A DNA stretch of 64,000 bases. It comes from Micromonospora lupini. GTDB lineage: Bacteria; Actinomycetota; Actinomycetes; Mycobacteriales; Micromonosporaceae. Made by a program: the position numbers and the translations under genes. The notes beneath the pieces were generated by a model. It saw only the letters and a program-made list of their open reading frames with translations, did no database searches and was not told the origin of the DNA. The DNA lies in the NCBI RefSeq assembly GCF_026342015.1, contig NZ_JAPENL010000004.1, forward strand, positions 61,292-125,291, given 5' to 3'. This document shows positions 53,941 to 61,043 of this stretch, in pieces (positions within the stretch are counted from its first letter, which is position 1; each line of letters opens with the position of its first letter).

Positions 53941-53971
53941 TAAACTAAATGTGTGCGGGTGAGCGACCCGC
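53941..53971 (+). promoter_or_regulatory. Promoter with 5'-terminal GAGCG hairpin
   Basis: TAAACT (53941-53946) and hairpin GCGGGTGAGCGACCCGC (53955-53971), 16 bases before ATG 53988. The -35 at 53918-53923 (TCGCGG) is weak. Confidence 0.7.
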
Positions 53972-53987
53972 CAATCAGGAGGATCTC

Positions 53988-54461
53988 ATGTCCGCGACCA
54001 CCGTCCCCTTCTTCGCCGTCGACGACTTCGTCGTCGTCAAGCCCGAGTACGCCCGAAAGTCCGACAAGGGCGTCGTCTACAAGGTCGTCAGGGTCATGCC
54101 CGTCAACCTGCTGCTTGAGCCGGTGGGCGGCGGCCCCCGGGTCCGCGCCAACCCGACGCAGGTGGACAAGGCTCCGGCGAGCATGGCGGCCGAAGCGGCC
54201 GCTCGGGCCGTCGCCGCGCCGGTCGTGGGGCCGCTGCCCCTGGCCAAGGTCGTCATGGTGTCCGGCCTCGGCTGGAAGGAACCGGTCGAGCGGCTATACG
54301 TCGTGATCAAGGACAACGGCGACCAGGTGAACGTCGCGGTGCTGGGCGGCGACGAGGAGAAGCCGGGCCGCTACTGGCGGGTGCCCCGGCCTTTCATCAA
54401 GCCGGTCGAGATCGAGAGCGTGGCGCTCAAGCCCCGTCAGGAGGCCGTGACCGGCAGATGA
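53988..54461 (+). CDS. Hypothetical protein of the hairpin regulon
   Basis: 157 residues, AGGAGG before the ATG. N-terminal beta domain DDFVVVKPEYARKSDKGVVYKVVRVMP with an SH3-like pattern of short strands. The centre is a helix-rich Ala linker and the C-terminus has a second beta part (VYVVIKDNGDQVNV-like). Function unknown; a small nucleic-acid-binding SH3-like fold is possible. Confidence 0.55.
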   Translation: MSATTVPFFAVDDFVVVKPEYARKSDKGVVYKVVRVMPVNLLLEPVGGGPRVRANPTQVDKAPASMAAEAAARAVAAPVVGPLPLAKVVMVSGLGWKEPVERLYVVIKDNGDQVNVAVLGGDEEKPGRYWRVPRPFIKPVEIESVALKPRQEAVTGR

Positions 54462-54810
54462 CCAACCCCGGCGCGCGGCGCTGGTCGACCACTCGTCGGC
54501 CAGCGCCGCGGCGTGTACCGGGCGGGCCTCGGACTGCGGTGGCTGACGGCAGGTGCGCCGGGGCGCCGTACCACATTGCTCGATGATCAGGCTGTTTTCC
54601 ACAGCCGGTGGTCTGTCCACAGATGCGAGTCGCCGCGGTGGCGGGTCACCGGTGGGGAGCGGCAAGCTGGCGGGCGCCGGCGTGGTCACTCCGAGCGGCA
54701 CCGGCCACGGCTGACGGCTGGTGGGGTGCGGTGAGCAGCAGGCCACCGGAGCGCGGCGCCGCCCGCAGCCAGCGGGCGGCGCGGGCGCGACCTTAGCCCT
54801 TGGGTGCGGT
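54462..54810. other. Intergenic region with two DnaA-box-like sequences
   Basis: About 350 bases without a recognised gene. TTTTCCACA (54595-54603) and CTGTCCACA (54613-54621) each differ by one base from the actinobacterial DnaA box TTGTCCACA and lie 18 bases apart in the same orientation. The surrounding sequence is slightly less GC-rich. A second origin, a DnaA-controlled promoter or chance are all possible. Confidence 0.35.
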
Positions 54811-54864
54811 TTGGTGTGCTGACCGCCGCATGATAAACTTTATGTGTGCGGGTGAGCGACCCGC
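54811..54864 (+). promoter_or_regulatory. Promoter with 5'-terminal GAGCG hairpin
   Basis: TTGGTG (54811-54816), 17-base spacer, TAAACT (54834-54839), hairpin GCGGGTGAGCGACCCGC (54848-54864), 20 bases before TTG 54885. Confidence 0.8.
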
Positions 54865-54884
54865 ACGCGAGTGGAGGATAACCC

Positions 54885-55430
54885 TTGCTGCTTTTCATGA
54901 CCGGCGTCGGCATCTCCCTGCTCATCGCCGTCGCCGCCGTGGTCCTTCTGCGCTACGGCCGCACCGAGTCCTGCTGCAGCGCGGACGTCTACCTGAACGA
55001 CCCCCACGACCCGGGGTGCCGCCACTACGACGTCACCCCCGCCAGGGCCCTCTCCCACGGCAACCTCTGGGGGGTCATCAACCCGGCAGGGGCCGTCGTC
55101 GCCACCGCCGCCACCCCCACCGCCGCCCAACGGGCACTCCGCAGGGTCTCCGGCACCGACCACGAGACGGCCAACGGCTACCGAATCGACCTCGTCTGCC
55201 CAGCCCACCCCGAGGCCCTGCACGCCGACTGCGACAGCGACACGGACGCCGACCTGCCGCTCATCCTCGTCGCCGAGCAGTTCGCCGAGACCCACGGCCT
55301 CGACCCGGACCTCCGCCGTACCTGCGGCCCCTGCAAGGCGTGGGCCACCGAAGAGCACCTGATCAGCCGCGCCCACCTCTACACCGTGCTCGCCGCCGTC
55401 AACCGGCCACCCATCCCGCGCCAGGGATGA
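54885..55430 (+). CDS. Membrane-anchored Cys-rich protein
   Basis: 181 residues, TTG start with GTGGAGG seven bases upstream. A membrane segment (about 2-22) is followed by CCSADVYLNDPHDPGC, then DLVCPAHPEALHADC and TCGPCKAW, many Cys residues that could form disulfides or zinc sites outside or inside the cell. No signal peptidase site is evident. Function unknown; an envelope role is suggested by the anchor. Confidence 0.6.
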   Translation: MLLFMTGVGISLLIAVAAVVLLRYGRTESCCSADVYLNDPHDPGCRHYDVTPARALSHGNLWGVINPAGAVVATAATPTAAQRALRRVSGTDHETANGYRIDLVCPAHPEALHADCDSDTDADLPLILVAEQFAETHGLDPDLRRTCGPCKAWATEEHLISRAHLYTVLAAVNRPPIPRQG

Positions 55431-55435
55431 CCTAC

Positions 55436-55464
55436 GGGGGGCGGGACCACACGGTCCCGCCCCC
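55436..55464 (+). terminator. Terminator
   Basis: GGGGGCGGGACC / GGTCCCGCCCCC, a 12-bp stem with a 4-base loop. Confidence 0.7.
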
Positions 55465-55501
55465 GCCACATCACCCAGCCCACTCGAAGGGAGCACCGCA
55501 G

Positions 55502-56533
55502 ATGCCAGCCATCCACGCAGCCTCCGGAGCGCTGTTCGGCCTCGCCTTCGGCGACGCCGTCGGCAAGGACATCGAGTTCACGCGCTACGACACGATCGTC
55601 GAGCGGTACGGGTCCTCAGGCCCGCGCCAGCTGCCCATCCCGGCGCTCGTCACCGACGACACCCAGATGGCCCTCGTGGTCGCCCGCGCCCTCATCGACT
55701 ACGGCCCACCCCCGTACGACACCCACGCGCTCACCACCGCGCTGCGCGTCGGCTTCGTCGACTGGTCCACCCTCGTCGAGGGCTGGCGAGCCCCCGGAAC
55801 CACCTGCATGACGTCCTGCTACCGACTGCAGCGGTCGCCCCGCACGCCGTGGCAGCGGCTCACCCAGGGCCGCAGCAAGGGCAACGGCGCGAACATGCGA
55901 GTAGCCCCGGTCGCCCTGGTGCCCGGCCTGTCCGACCACGACATGGCCGGCATCGCCCAGCTCCAGGCCGCCATCACCCACGGCCACCCGACGGCCCTCG
56001 CCGCCTCCGAACTGACCGCCCTCGCCGTCCGCCTGGCAGCCGAGGGCATCACGGCGCTCGACGTCGTTGACGCCCTGCACAAGCGGTGCCAGACCCGCCG
56101 GACCGTTTACCGCGAGGACGTCCTCGGTGACCTCGCCTCCTGGTTGGACCCGGGCCGGCAGTCCAACTGGATCGCGTTCGGCTGGGACGAGTGCCGGGAG
56201 GCGATCGAGCGACTGTGGGAGGCCCTGTCCTACGCCGACGACGGCGGCGACGCGTGCGCCCACCTCGGCGCGCGCGGCGGCACCGCCGAGGACTGCCTCA
56301 TCCTCGCCCTGTACTGCGCCGTCCGGCACCCCGGCGACCCGGTCACGGCGATCGCCCGCGCGTGCGCCACGTCCGGCGACTCCGACACCATCGCCGCCGT
56401 CACCGGAGCGATCGTGGGCGCGACGCACGGGCTCGACGCCTGGCCGGCCGGCTGGGCCGAGCGCATCGAGTACGCCGACCAGCTCGCTGAGATCGGCGAG
56501 ATCTTCGACGCGATCGACCTACCCAACACCTGA
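55502..56533 (+). CDS. ADP-ribosylglycohydrolase (ARH/DraG family)
   Basis: 343 residues, GAAGGGAGC upstream. The N-terminal GALFGLAFGDAVG (about 9-21) and TDDT (51-54) are the ARH substrate and magnesium motifs. GDSDTIAAVTGAIVGA near residue 291 is the C-terminal metal motif. It should remove ADP-ribose from protein or DNA-linked targets, using two magnesium ions. On a mobile element this could reverse host ADP-ribosylation defences or regulate its own proteins. Motifs are intact, so activity is likely; the substrate is unknown. Confidence 0.88.
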   Translation: MPAIHAASGALFGLAFGDAVGKDIEFTRYDTIVERYGSSGPRQLPIPALVTDDTQMALVVARALIDYGPPPYDTHALTTALRVGFVDWSTLVEGWRAPGTTCMTSCYRLQRSPRTPWQRLTQGRSKGNGANMRVAPVALVPGLSDHDMAGIAQLQAAITHGHPTALAASELTALAVRLAAEGITALDVVDALHKRCQTRRTVYREDVLGDLASWLDPGRQSNWIAFGWDECREAIERLWEALSYADDGGDACAHLGARGGTAEDCLILALYCAVRHPGDPVTAIARACATSGDSDTIAAVTGAIVGATHGLDAWPAGWAERIEYADQLAEIGEIFDAIDLPNT

Positions 56534-56626
56534 TCAGGCAGAAGCATCACGCGACTGGTCCGGTGGGCCGGTGGCGGCCGCCGCTATCGTCAACGACCTG
56601 CCACCGTCCGAGCGAAAGGAATCTCG

Positions 56627-57256
56627 ATGCGACGATCCGGCCGGAAGACCACCAAGGGTCGGGGCGTCCGCGTCCTCACACGAGCCCAGAGAACCACGGT
56701 GCTGCACCGTGCCGCCTGGATGGTCGCCGAGATCAACGACGCCCAACCGAAGTGCGTCGAGGGCGTCGCACTGCTCGACCGCGTCGCCGACCTGGTCCAC
56801 ATCAAGGCCGAGCCCGTGCCCGTCGCCGTCGCCGTGCAGGGGCCGGCGGGATCGTGCCTGCTGGGTGAGGCCGTCGACGGTGTGATCCCGGTCAGCGCCG
56901 GCGGGAGGGTCATACGCTCGCCGACCACGGCGCTGTGGAGCGGCGCCGGGCACCTCGTCCTGTTCTCGTCCGAGGAGAAGACTCTCTTCGACCCCACCCT
57001 GGACCAGGTCAACCCCGCTACCGGCTTTGCGCGTGGCGCTCTGATCATGCCGGTCACCGCCGATGAACTCTTCACCGAGGACCTGACCCTCACCGTCGAC
57101 GAGGGCGTCAAGGTCCTGTATCGCGCCGTTCGAGGGGACACGAGCTGGCGGACCGCGTACAACACGACGTACGCCCGGTCTGGTCTCTCGGCGCGGACAG
57201 TTGCGCGGAGAGCGTTGGAGCTGGAGGGGTTCGACGAAGACCTGGTCCCGGCCTGA
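56627..57256 (+). CDS. Hypothetical basic protein
   Basis: 209 residues, GAAAGGA before the ATG. A Lys/Arg-rich N-terminus (MRRSGRKTTKGRGVRVLTRAQ) suggests nucleic acid contact. The rest alternates strands and helices (VAVAVQGPAGSCLLGEAVDG and onward). No cysteine motif. It lies after the ARH gene but has a separate start region. Function unknown. Confidence 0.5.
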   Translation: MRRSGRKTTKGRGVRVLTRAQRTTVLHRAAWMVAEINDAQPKCVEGVALLDRVADLVHIKAEPVPVAVAVQGPAGSCLLGEAVDGVIPVSAGGRVIRSPTTALWSGAGHLVLFSSEEKTLFDPTLDQVNPATGFARGALIMPVTADELFTEDLTLTVDEGVKVLYRAVRGDTSWRTAYNTTYARSGLSARTVARRALELEGFDEDLVPA

Positions 57257-57375
57257 CCGATGACCAGACCCGGCGAGGTGGCGTCCACGCTGGCCAGCCA
57301 GCTACCCACACAGCCTCGATAGGCGGGAACACGGAAACCGCGCCGCGGCCGCGCTGGCACGCTGATGATCGGTTC

Positions 57376-57615
57376 ATGTGGGAGCGCGTCGACGTGCCGG
57401 CGGTCGGAGGCCCTGTCGACGGCCGGAACCTGCTGGTGCCCGTCGACGAGGACGGGCTGCCGCCGGCGACGATCGATCAGACCTGGCTGTGGGTGGAGTA
57501 CGGCGGGGAGCTCCTCGACGCCGACGTCGGCGGGGTGTACGAACTTGAGTCCGTCGCGGGTTCTGGACCGCCGTGGTTGTACCTGTGGGCGCCGGCGGCC
57601 GCCGAGGGAGGGTGA
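57376..57615 (+). CDS. Small acidic beta-rich protein
   Basis: 79 residues. Trp-rich beta strands (WERVDVPAV, WLWVEYGGELLDADV, LYLWAP). No ribosome site; TGATCG lies seven bases before the ATG, so a leaderless start is possible. Function unknown. Confidence 0.5.
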   Translation: MWERVDVPAVGGPVDGRNLLVPVDEDGLPPATIDQTWLWVEYGGELLDADVGGVYELESVAGSGPPWLYLWAPAAAEGG

Positions 57616-57708
57616 ACGGGGGAGGTTCCGGCTCCTGCGTCCACGTCCGGCAGGTTCGCAGGTCGCCGGCCGGGCTTCCGTCCGTGCAATCAGATCATGG
57701 CCGCATGC

Positions 57709-57746
57709 CGTCATGACGTCACGCCGCCCAGCATGACGTCATGACG
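57709..57746. repeat. Two CGTCATGACG palindromes before the lysis operon
   Basis: Exact copies at 57709-57718 and 57737-57746, centres 28 bases apart, the same spacing as at 9986-10026. They lie in an intergenic region of about 245 bases. Confidence 0.6.
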
Positions 57747-57826
57747 ATGCCCTCCGCCCCGGTCGGGAGAGCCGCGGCGGGTTGACTGGCTGCCAGCGGA
57801 CGAGCAGGGGCCCGGGCTCGCACCAG

Positions 57827-57861
57827 GACGTTAGCCCTTCCGGCTGTGCATCGTGCCCGGC
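57827..57861 (+). promoter_or_regulatory. TAAC-type leaderless promoter of the endolysin operon
   Basis: GACGTTAGCCC (57827-57837), its TAGC 30 bases before ATG 57862, with TGCATC (57847-57852) in the -10 position. Same family as the holin promoter at 935. Confidence 0.5.
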
Positions 57862-58056
57862 ATGGATACGACAACGGGAGTCGAGCAGGACGCCGTTCCT
57901 GCCGAGGACGGCCAGGTCATCGAGCCGTGGGAGAAGACGGACGAGGCGCTCGACGCGGCAGCCGAGCTGATGCCGGTGTGCCCGGACGGCGACGACGCCG
58001 AGGGTGAGTCCACCGACGGCGACGCCGACGGCACCGTCGAGGGCGGTGACGCCTGA
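57862..58056 (+). CDS. Small acidic protein of lysis operon
   Basis: 64 residues, strongly acidic, probably leaderless; GTG 57853 is a less likely start. Ends with a Gly/Asp/Glu-rich tail. Its TGATG overlap with the endolysin gene makes the two translationally coupled. Could be a lysis regulator or a small structural protein; no motif. Confidence 0.55.
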   Translation: MDTTTGVEQDAVPAEDGQVIEPWEKTDEALDAAAELMPVCPDGDDAEGESTDGDADGTVEGGDA

Positions 58057-59009
58057 TGGGCACCCTGACCGGCGGCACCGTCTACGACACCTACTACAAG
58101 GTCAACCGGTCGTGGCGGCCGATCGGGCCGGTCGTCGACGAGTGGCAGGTCTATACCGCGAAGAGCACAGACGGGTACGTGTGCCTCGGGGTCGTGGGCA
58201 ACGCGTCGCACTGGAACAAGAAGAACACCGGCGACCACACCTCCCGCAGCTCCCACAGCACCGTGATCGGCGGGAAGACGGTCTACCCGAAGTCCGGGTG
58301 GGTGTACGCGATCGACGGTCGGGTGCCCGAGCCCGCCCGGTTCGAGGCGTGGTTCCTCGGCCGGCTGAAGGCCGGCGCGTACCCGCACGTCAAGTACTGG
58401 AACATCAACAACAAGCACTACAACCAGAAGGCCGGTTGGAAGCCCACCTACTCCAGCGACGGGCACCTGCACCTGTCGTTCGACCCCGGCTGCGAGTACG
58501 CCGACAGCTCGATCCTCGCGGACTACGAGCGGTACCGCACCGGCAAGGCCCCGGCCGCACCCAAGCCGCCGGCGGCCGCCCCGAAGCCGCCGGCTGCCGG
58601 CGGCCGCCCGACGCTGCGCAAGGGCAGCAAGGGCATGTGGGTGCGCAAGCTGCAGGGCGCCCTCGTCGCCCACGGCCGCAACATCGCGGTCGACGGCGAC
58701 TTCGGACCCCGGACCTACGCCGCGGTGCGGTCGCTGCAGGGCAGCAAGAAGATCGGCGTCGACGGGATCGTGGGACCGCAGACCTGGGGCAAGCTCCTCG
58801 CCGGGCAGACCACGGTCCGCCGCGGCGCCGAGGGCTTCGCGACCGGGCTCGCGCAGGGGCTCCTGGTCGCGCAAGGCCAGAAGATCAAGATCGACCGGGA
58901 TTTCGGGCCGGCCACCGACAGCGCGACCCGCGCGTTCCAGCGTTCCAAGAAGATCGGCGTCGACGGAGTCGTCGGCCCGGTCACGTGGGACCGACTGGTC
59001 AACGGCTGA
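58056..59009 (+). CDS. Endolysin: peptidase domain plus two peptidoglycan-binding repeats
   Basis: 317 residues. The N-terminal domain (about 1-165) contains GDHTSRSSHST (about 58-68), an acidic YAID near 88-91 and a C-terminal HLHLSF, consistent with a LAS/M15-type D-Ala-D-Ala or L-Ala-D-Glu metallopeptidase whose zinc ligands are two His and an Asp. A Pro/Ala linker (about 168-186) leads to two PG_binding_1 repeats (about 190-245 and 255-316), each with the GVDGIVGP(Q/V)TW signature. It would cleave cell-wall cross-links at lysis. ATG 58056 overlaps the previous stop. Confidence 0.85.
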   Translation: MGTLTGGTVYDTYYKVNRSWRPIGPVVDEWQVYTAKSTDGYVCLGVVGNASHWNKKNTGDHTSRSSHSTVIGGKTVYPKSGWVYAIDGRVPEPARFEAWFLGRLKAGAYPHVKYWNINNKHYNQKAGWKPTYSSDGHLHLSFDPGCEYADSSILADYERYRTGKAPAAPKPPAAAPKPPAAGGRPTLRKGSKGMWVRKLQGALVAHGRNIAVDGDFGPRTYAAVRSLQGSKKIGVDGIVGPQTWGKLLAGQTTVRRGAEGFATGLAQGLLVAQGQKIKIDRDFGPATDSATRAFQRSKKIGVDGVVGPVTWDRLVNG

Positions 59010-59227
59010 TGGCGGGGACAAGCCCGGGAGCACCCACACCAGGCGAACTGGTGTGGGTGCCCGGGCGCGTCCACGCCGTCGACGGGGCGACCGTGACGGT
59101 GCGGATCGGCGGGGATCTGGTCGTGGTCGACCTCGGCCTCCTTCAGGGCGGGGTGGGAGGCCGACTGCCGGGCGTAGAGACGAAGGCCGATGCGCAAGGC
59201 ATTGCGCGTACGTCGATGAGTGCATAG
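59009..59227 (+). CDS. Small hypothetical protein after endolysin
   Basis: 72 residues, ATG overlapping the endolysin stop (TGATG). Beta-rich (ELVWVPGRVHAVDGATVTVRIGG). Its 3' end runs through the operator at 59191-59208 and promoter, so the last residues may be incidental. Function unknown. Confidence 0.5.
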   Translation: MAGTSPGAPTPGELVWVPGRVHAVDGATVTVRIGGDLVVVDLGLLQGGVGGRLPGVETKADAQGIARTSMSA

Positions 59228-59262
59228 GATTGAATACGGACCTACCGGGGTGAGCGACCCCG
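59191..59262 (+). promoter_or_regulatory. Promoter with TGCGCAA operator, AGTGCATA motif and variant hairpin
   Basis: TGCGCAA-GGCA-TTGCGCG at 59191-59208 with TTGCGC (59202-59207) as -35, 17-base spacer, TAGGAT (59225-59230) as -10. AGTGCATA at 59219-59226 recalls 12346 and 14838. The transcript carries a variant hairpin CGGGGTGAGCGACCCCG (59246-59262), one G-C pair longer than the core, 17 bases before ATG 59280. It is the one site where all three motif families meet. Confidence 0.65.
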
Positions 59263-59279
59263 ACCAGGAAGGACACCAG

Positions 59280-59828
59280 ATGCACTCTGCGTTGCCTGTC
59301 CCGCAGACCCCGGACGCTGGCCCCTCGGCCGGCGACCGGCGACACCGCGTGGACACGCGCAGACCAGCACACCGTGACCCGGCTGGGGTCCGGCGCACGG
59401 CCACCGGAACTACCGCACCGCACCGAGCCCCCGGCGCTGCTTCCACAGGAGGTTGTGGCGTCGGGCTGGACACCATCGCAACGCGGGAACCCGACCGTGC
59501 TCCAGCTCTGTTGCCGTCCCGGCTGATTTTGCTCGCCATGGAGCAGATCAGCCGGGACGGCGACGGAGACGACTCTCCGTGGAAGGCCCGTCTCCCGCAC
59601 CTCTCCGATGCCTTCGTCGGCGCGGTCGCCCGGCAGATGCGCCGCCTCGCCTACATCTGGGCCGACATGGCCGACGGCGGCGGGGAGCCCACCCACTGGT
59701 ATCCGAGCACCGCCACCCTGACTCGCGCCGACGCGCTCGCCTGGGTCGTCGCCGAAACCGACTGGCAACTCACCGAAATCGCCCGCGCTGCTGCCCAACG
59801 GCAGACCGACGCCACCCGGGCCGCCTGA
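59280..59828 (+). CDS. Hypothetical protein of the hairpin regulon
   Basis: 182 residues from ATG 59280, with AGGAAGG upstream. The first 85 residues are Arg/Pro-rich and disordered. The C-terminal half is helical: LLAMEQISRDGDGDDSPWKARL and VARQMRRLAYIWADMADGG. A shorter start at ATG 59538 is possible. The stop overlaps the next start. Function unknown. Confidence 0.5.
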   Translation: MHSALPVPQTPDAGPSAGDRRHRVDTRRPAHRDPAGVRRTATGTTAPHRAPGAASTGGCGVGLDTIATREPDRAPALLPSRLILLAMEQISRDGDGDDSPWKARLPHLSDAFVGAVARQMRRLAYIWADMADGGGEPTHWYPSTATLTRADALAWVVAETDWQLTEIARAAAQRQTDATRAA

Positions 59829-60103
59829 TGGCACGCCCGCGATCCGTGCGCCCCCAGGGCTGCCACCACAACCGGCCGACGGTCACGACCGTCGACGGGC
59901 GGACGGTCGTCTCCCTCAACTGGTCCGGCCACCACAGCGCCGCACCGGGCGAACGATGCGCCTCCTGCGAGCGGCCGACCCTCGTCGTCGACTGCGACGG
60001 CATGCCGCGCCACAAGACCTGCGCCGAGCGGGACATGGCCCGTGAACTCACCGCCGCCGGCCACCGATACGCCGCGAACGCCCCGGACGCCCTCGCGTCC
60101 TGA
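59828..60103 (+). CDS. Small zinc-ribbon-like protein
   Basis: 91 residues, TGATG coupling. CASCERPTLVVDCDG with MPRHKTCAERD gives four Cys plus His ligands. Basic N-terminus. Function unknown. Confidence 0.5.
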   Translation: MARPRSVRPQGCHHNRPTVTTVDGRTVVSLNWSGHHSAAPGERCASCERPTLVVDCDGMPRHKTCAERDMARELTAAGHRYAANAPDALAS

Positions 60104-60144
60104 CCCTTTCCGGCCGCACTGGCCCTCGAGCACACGGAGGCACC

Positions 60145-60501
60145 ATGACCACCGGTCACCTGGAACGGCTCTTCGCCCTCGACCGGCACACCGACGTCAC
60201 CGGCGTCTCCGGCGCCGGCGTCGTCGCGTACGGCGTCGAGACCACCGACGGCACCGTGATCATGCGCTGGCTCGGCGACAGGCCGTCCACCGTGATCTGG
60301 GAGTCCATCCAGCACGCCCTCGCCGTGCACGGCCACGACGGCGCCACCACCGTTGTCACCCTCGCCGGCCCGATCCCCGAGGACCTGGCCCCGACCGTCC
60401 GCGCCGCGTTCTCCCGGATCCTCGCCGTCGCCGGCGTCGTCGGACAGCTCGCCGAGGACGTCGACCGCGCGCTCACCCAGTCCGGGCCGGTGGCCAGGTG
60501 A
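60145..60501 (+). CDS. Hypothetical phage-type protein
   Basis: 118 residues. DRHTDVTGVSGAGVVAYGVE (about 13-32) followed by TDGTVIMRWLGDRPSTVIWES is a pattern seen in many actinophage small proteins. Two strands then a helix-rich C-terminus. GTG coupling to the next gene. Function unknown although the family is recurrent. Confidence 0.6.
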   Translation: MTTGHLERLFALDRHTDVTGVSGAGVVAYGVETTDGTVIMRWLGDRPSTVIWESIQHALAVHGHDGATTVVTLAGPIPEDLAPTVRAAFSRILAVAGVVGQLAEDVDRALTQSGPVAR

Positions 60502-61025
60502 AGCACCGCGCGCACCGCAAGCAGAAGCACGCACCGGAACCGGGCGTCACCAACGAGTGCGGGCTGGTCGCCTACCGCACCCGCAGCGCGGCCCGTCACG
60601 CCCTGCGCCGCAACCTGCGGGGCAAGCCGCTGCGCGAGAGGCGATGCGACGGGTGCGGCCTGTTCCACCACTTCTTGATGGACGAGTCGATCATCCGTGG
60701 CCACCGGACCGCCGGCGAGCGGTTCGGCACGCCGCTGACGTTCTCCGCCAGCCGGACCGCGGGCCCGACGCCCACCGCCGCCGGCGCCTGGCCCGCGCAC
60801 ATGGCCGAGATCCTCACCGAGAAGTGCTTCCCGTGCGACAAGCGGAAGTACCCGGACAGCGCAGCCGCCACCCGAGCCGCCGACTACTTCACGACGGTCT
60901 ACGGCAAGGCGTACCGGGTGTACGAGCAGAAGTCGTGTGGCTGCTTCCACGTCACCACCGTCCTGACCAAGGCCGAGAGGCGCGCGAAGAAGGCCGCGCA
61001 GCACTCGGTCGCCTTGGCCGCCTAG
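60498..61025 (+). CDS. Zinc-binding protein with two related halves
   Basis: 175 residues, GTG start overlapping the previous stop. Both halves show the order Cys, a helix with Ala/Arg, an aromatic turn, then CxxC with nearby His: TNECGLVAYRTRSAARHAL ... RCDGCGLFHHF, and KCFPCDKRKYPDSAAATRA ... YEQKSCGCFHVT. An internal duplication is likely. Function unknown. Confidence 0.55.
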   Translation: MKHRAHRKQKHAPEPGVTNECGLVAYRTRSAARHALRRNLRGKPLRERRCDGCGLFHHFLMDESIIRGHRTAGERFGTPLTFSASRTAGPTPTAAGAWPAHMAEILTEKCFPCDKRKYPDSAAATRAADYFTTVYGKAYRVYEQKSCGCFHVTTVLTKAERRAKKAAQHSVALAA

Positions 61026-61043
61026 CCCGAGAAGGAGCCCTCC

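Noticed and set aside
57831..59834. Long minus-strand open frame of 667 codons opposite the endolysin
   Set aside because: It is a GC-bias shadow: Arg/Gly/Pro-rich, no family features, and it lies opposite a clearly real endolysin operon on the plus strand.
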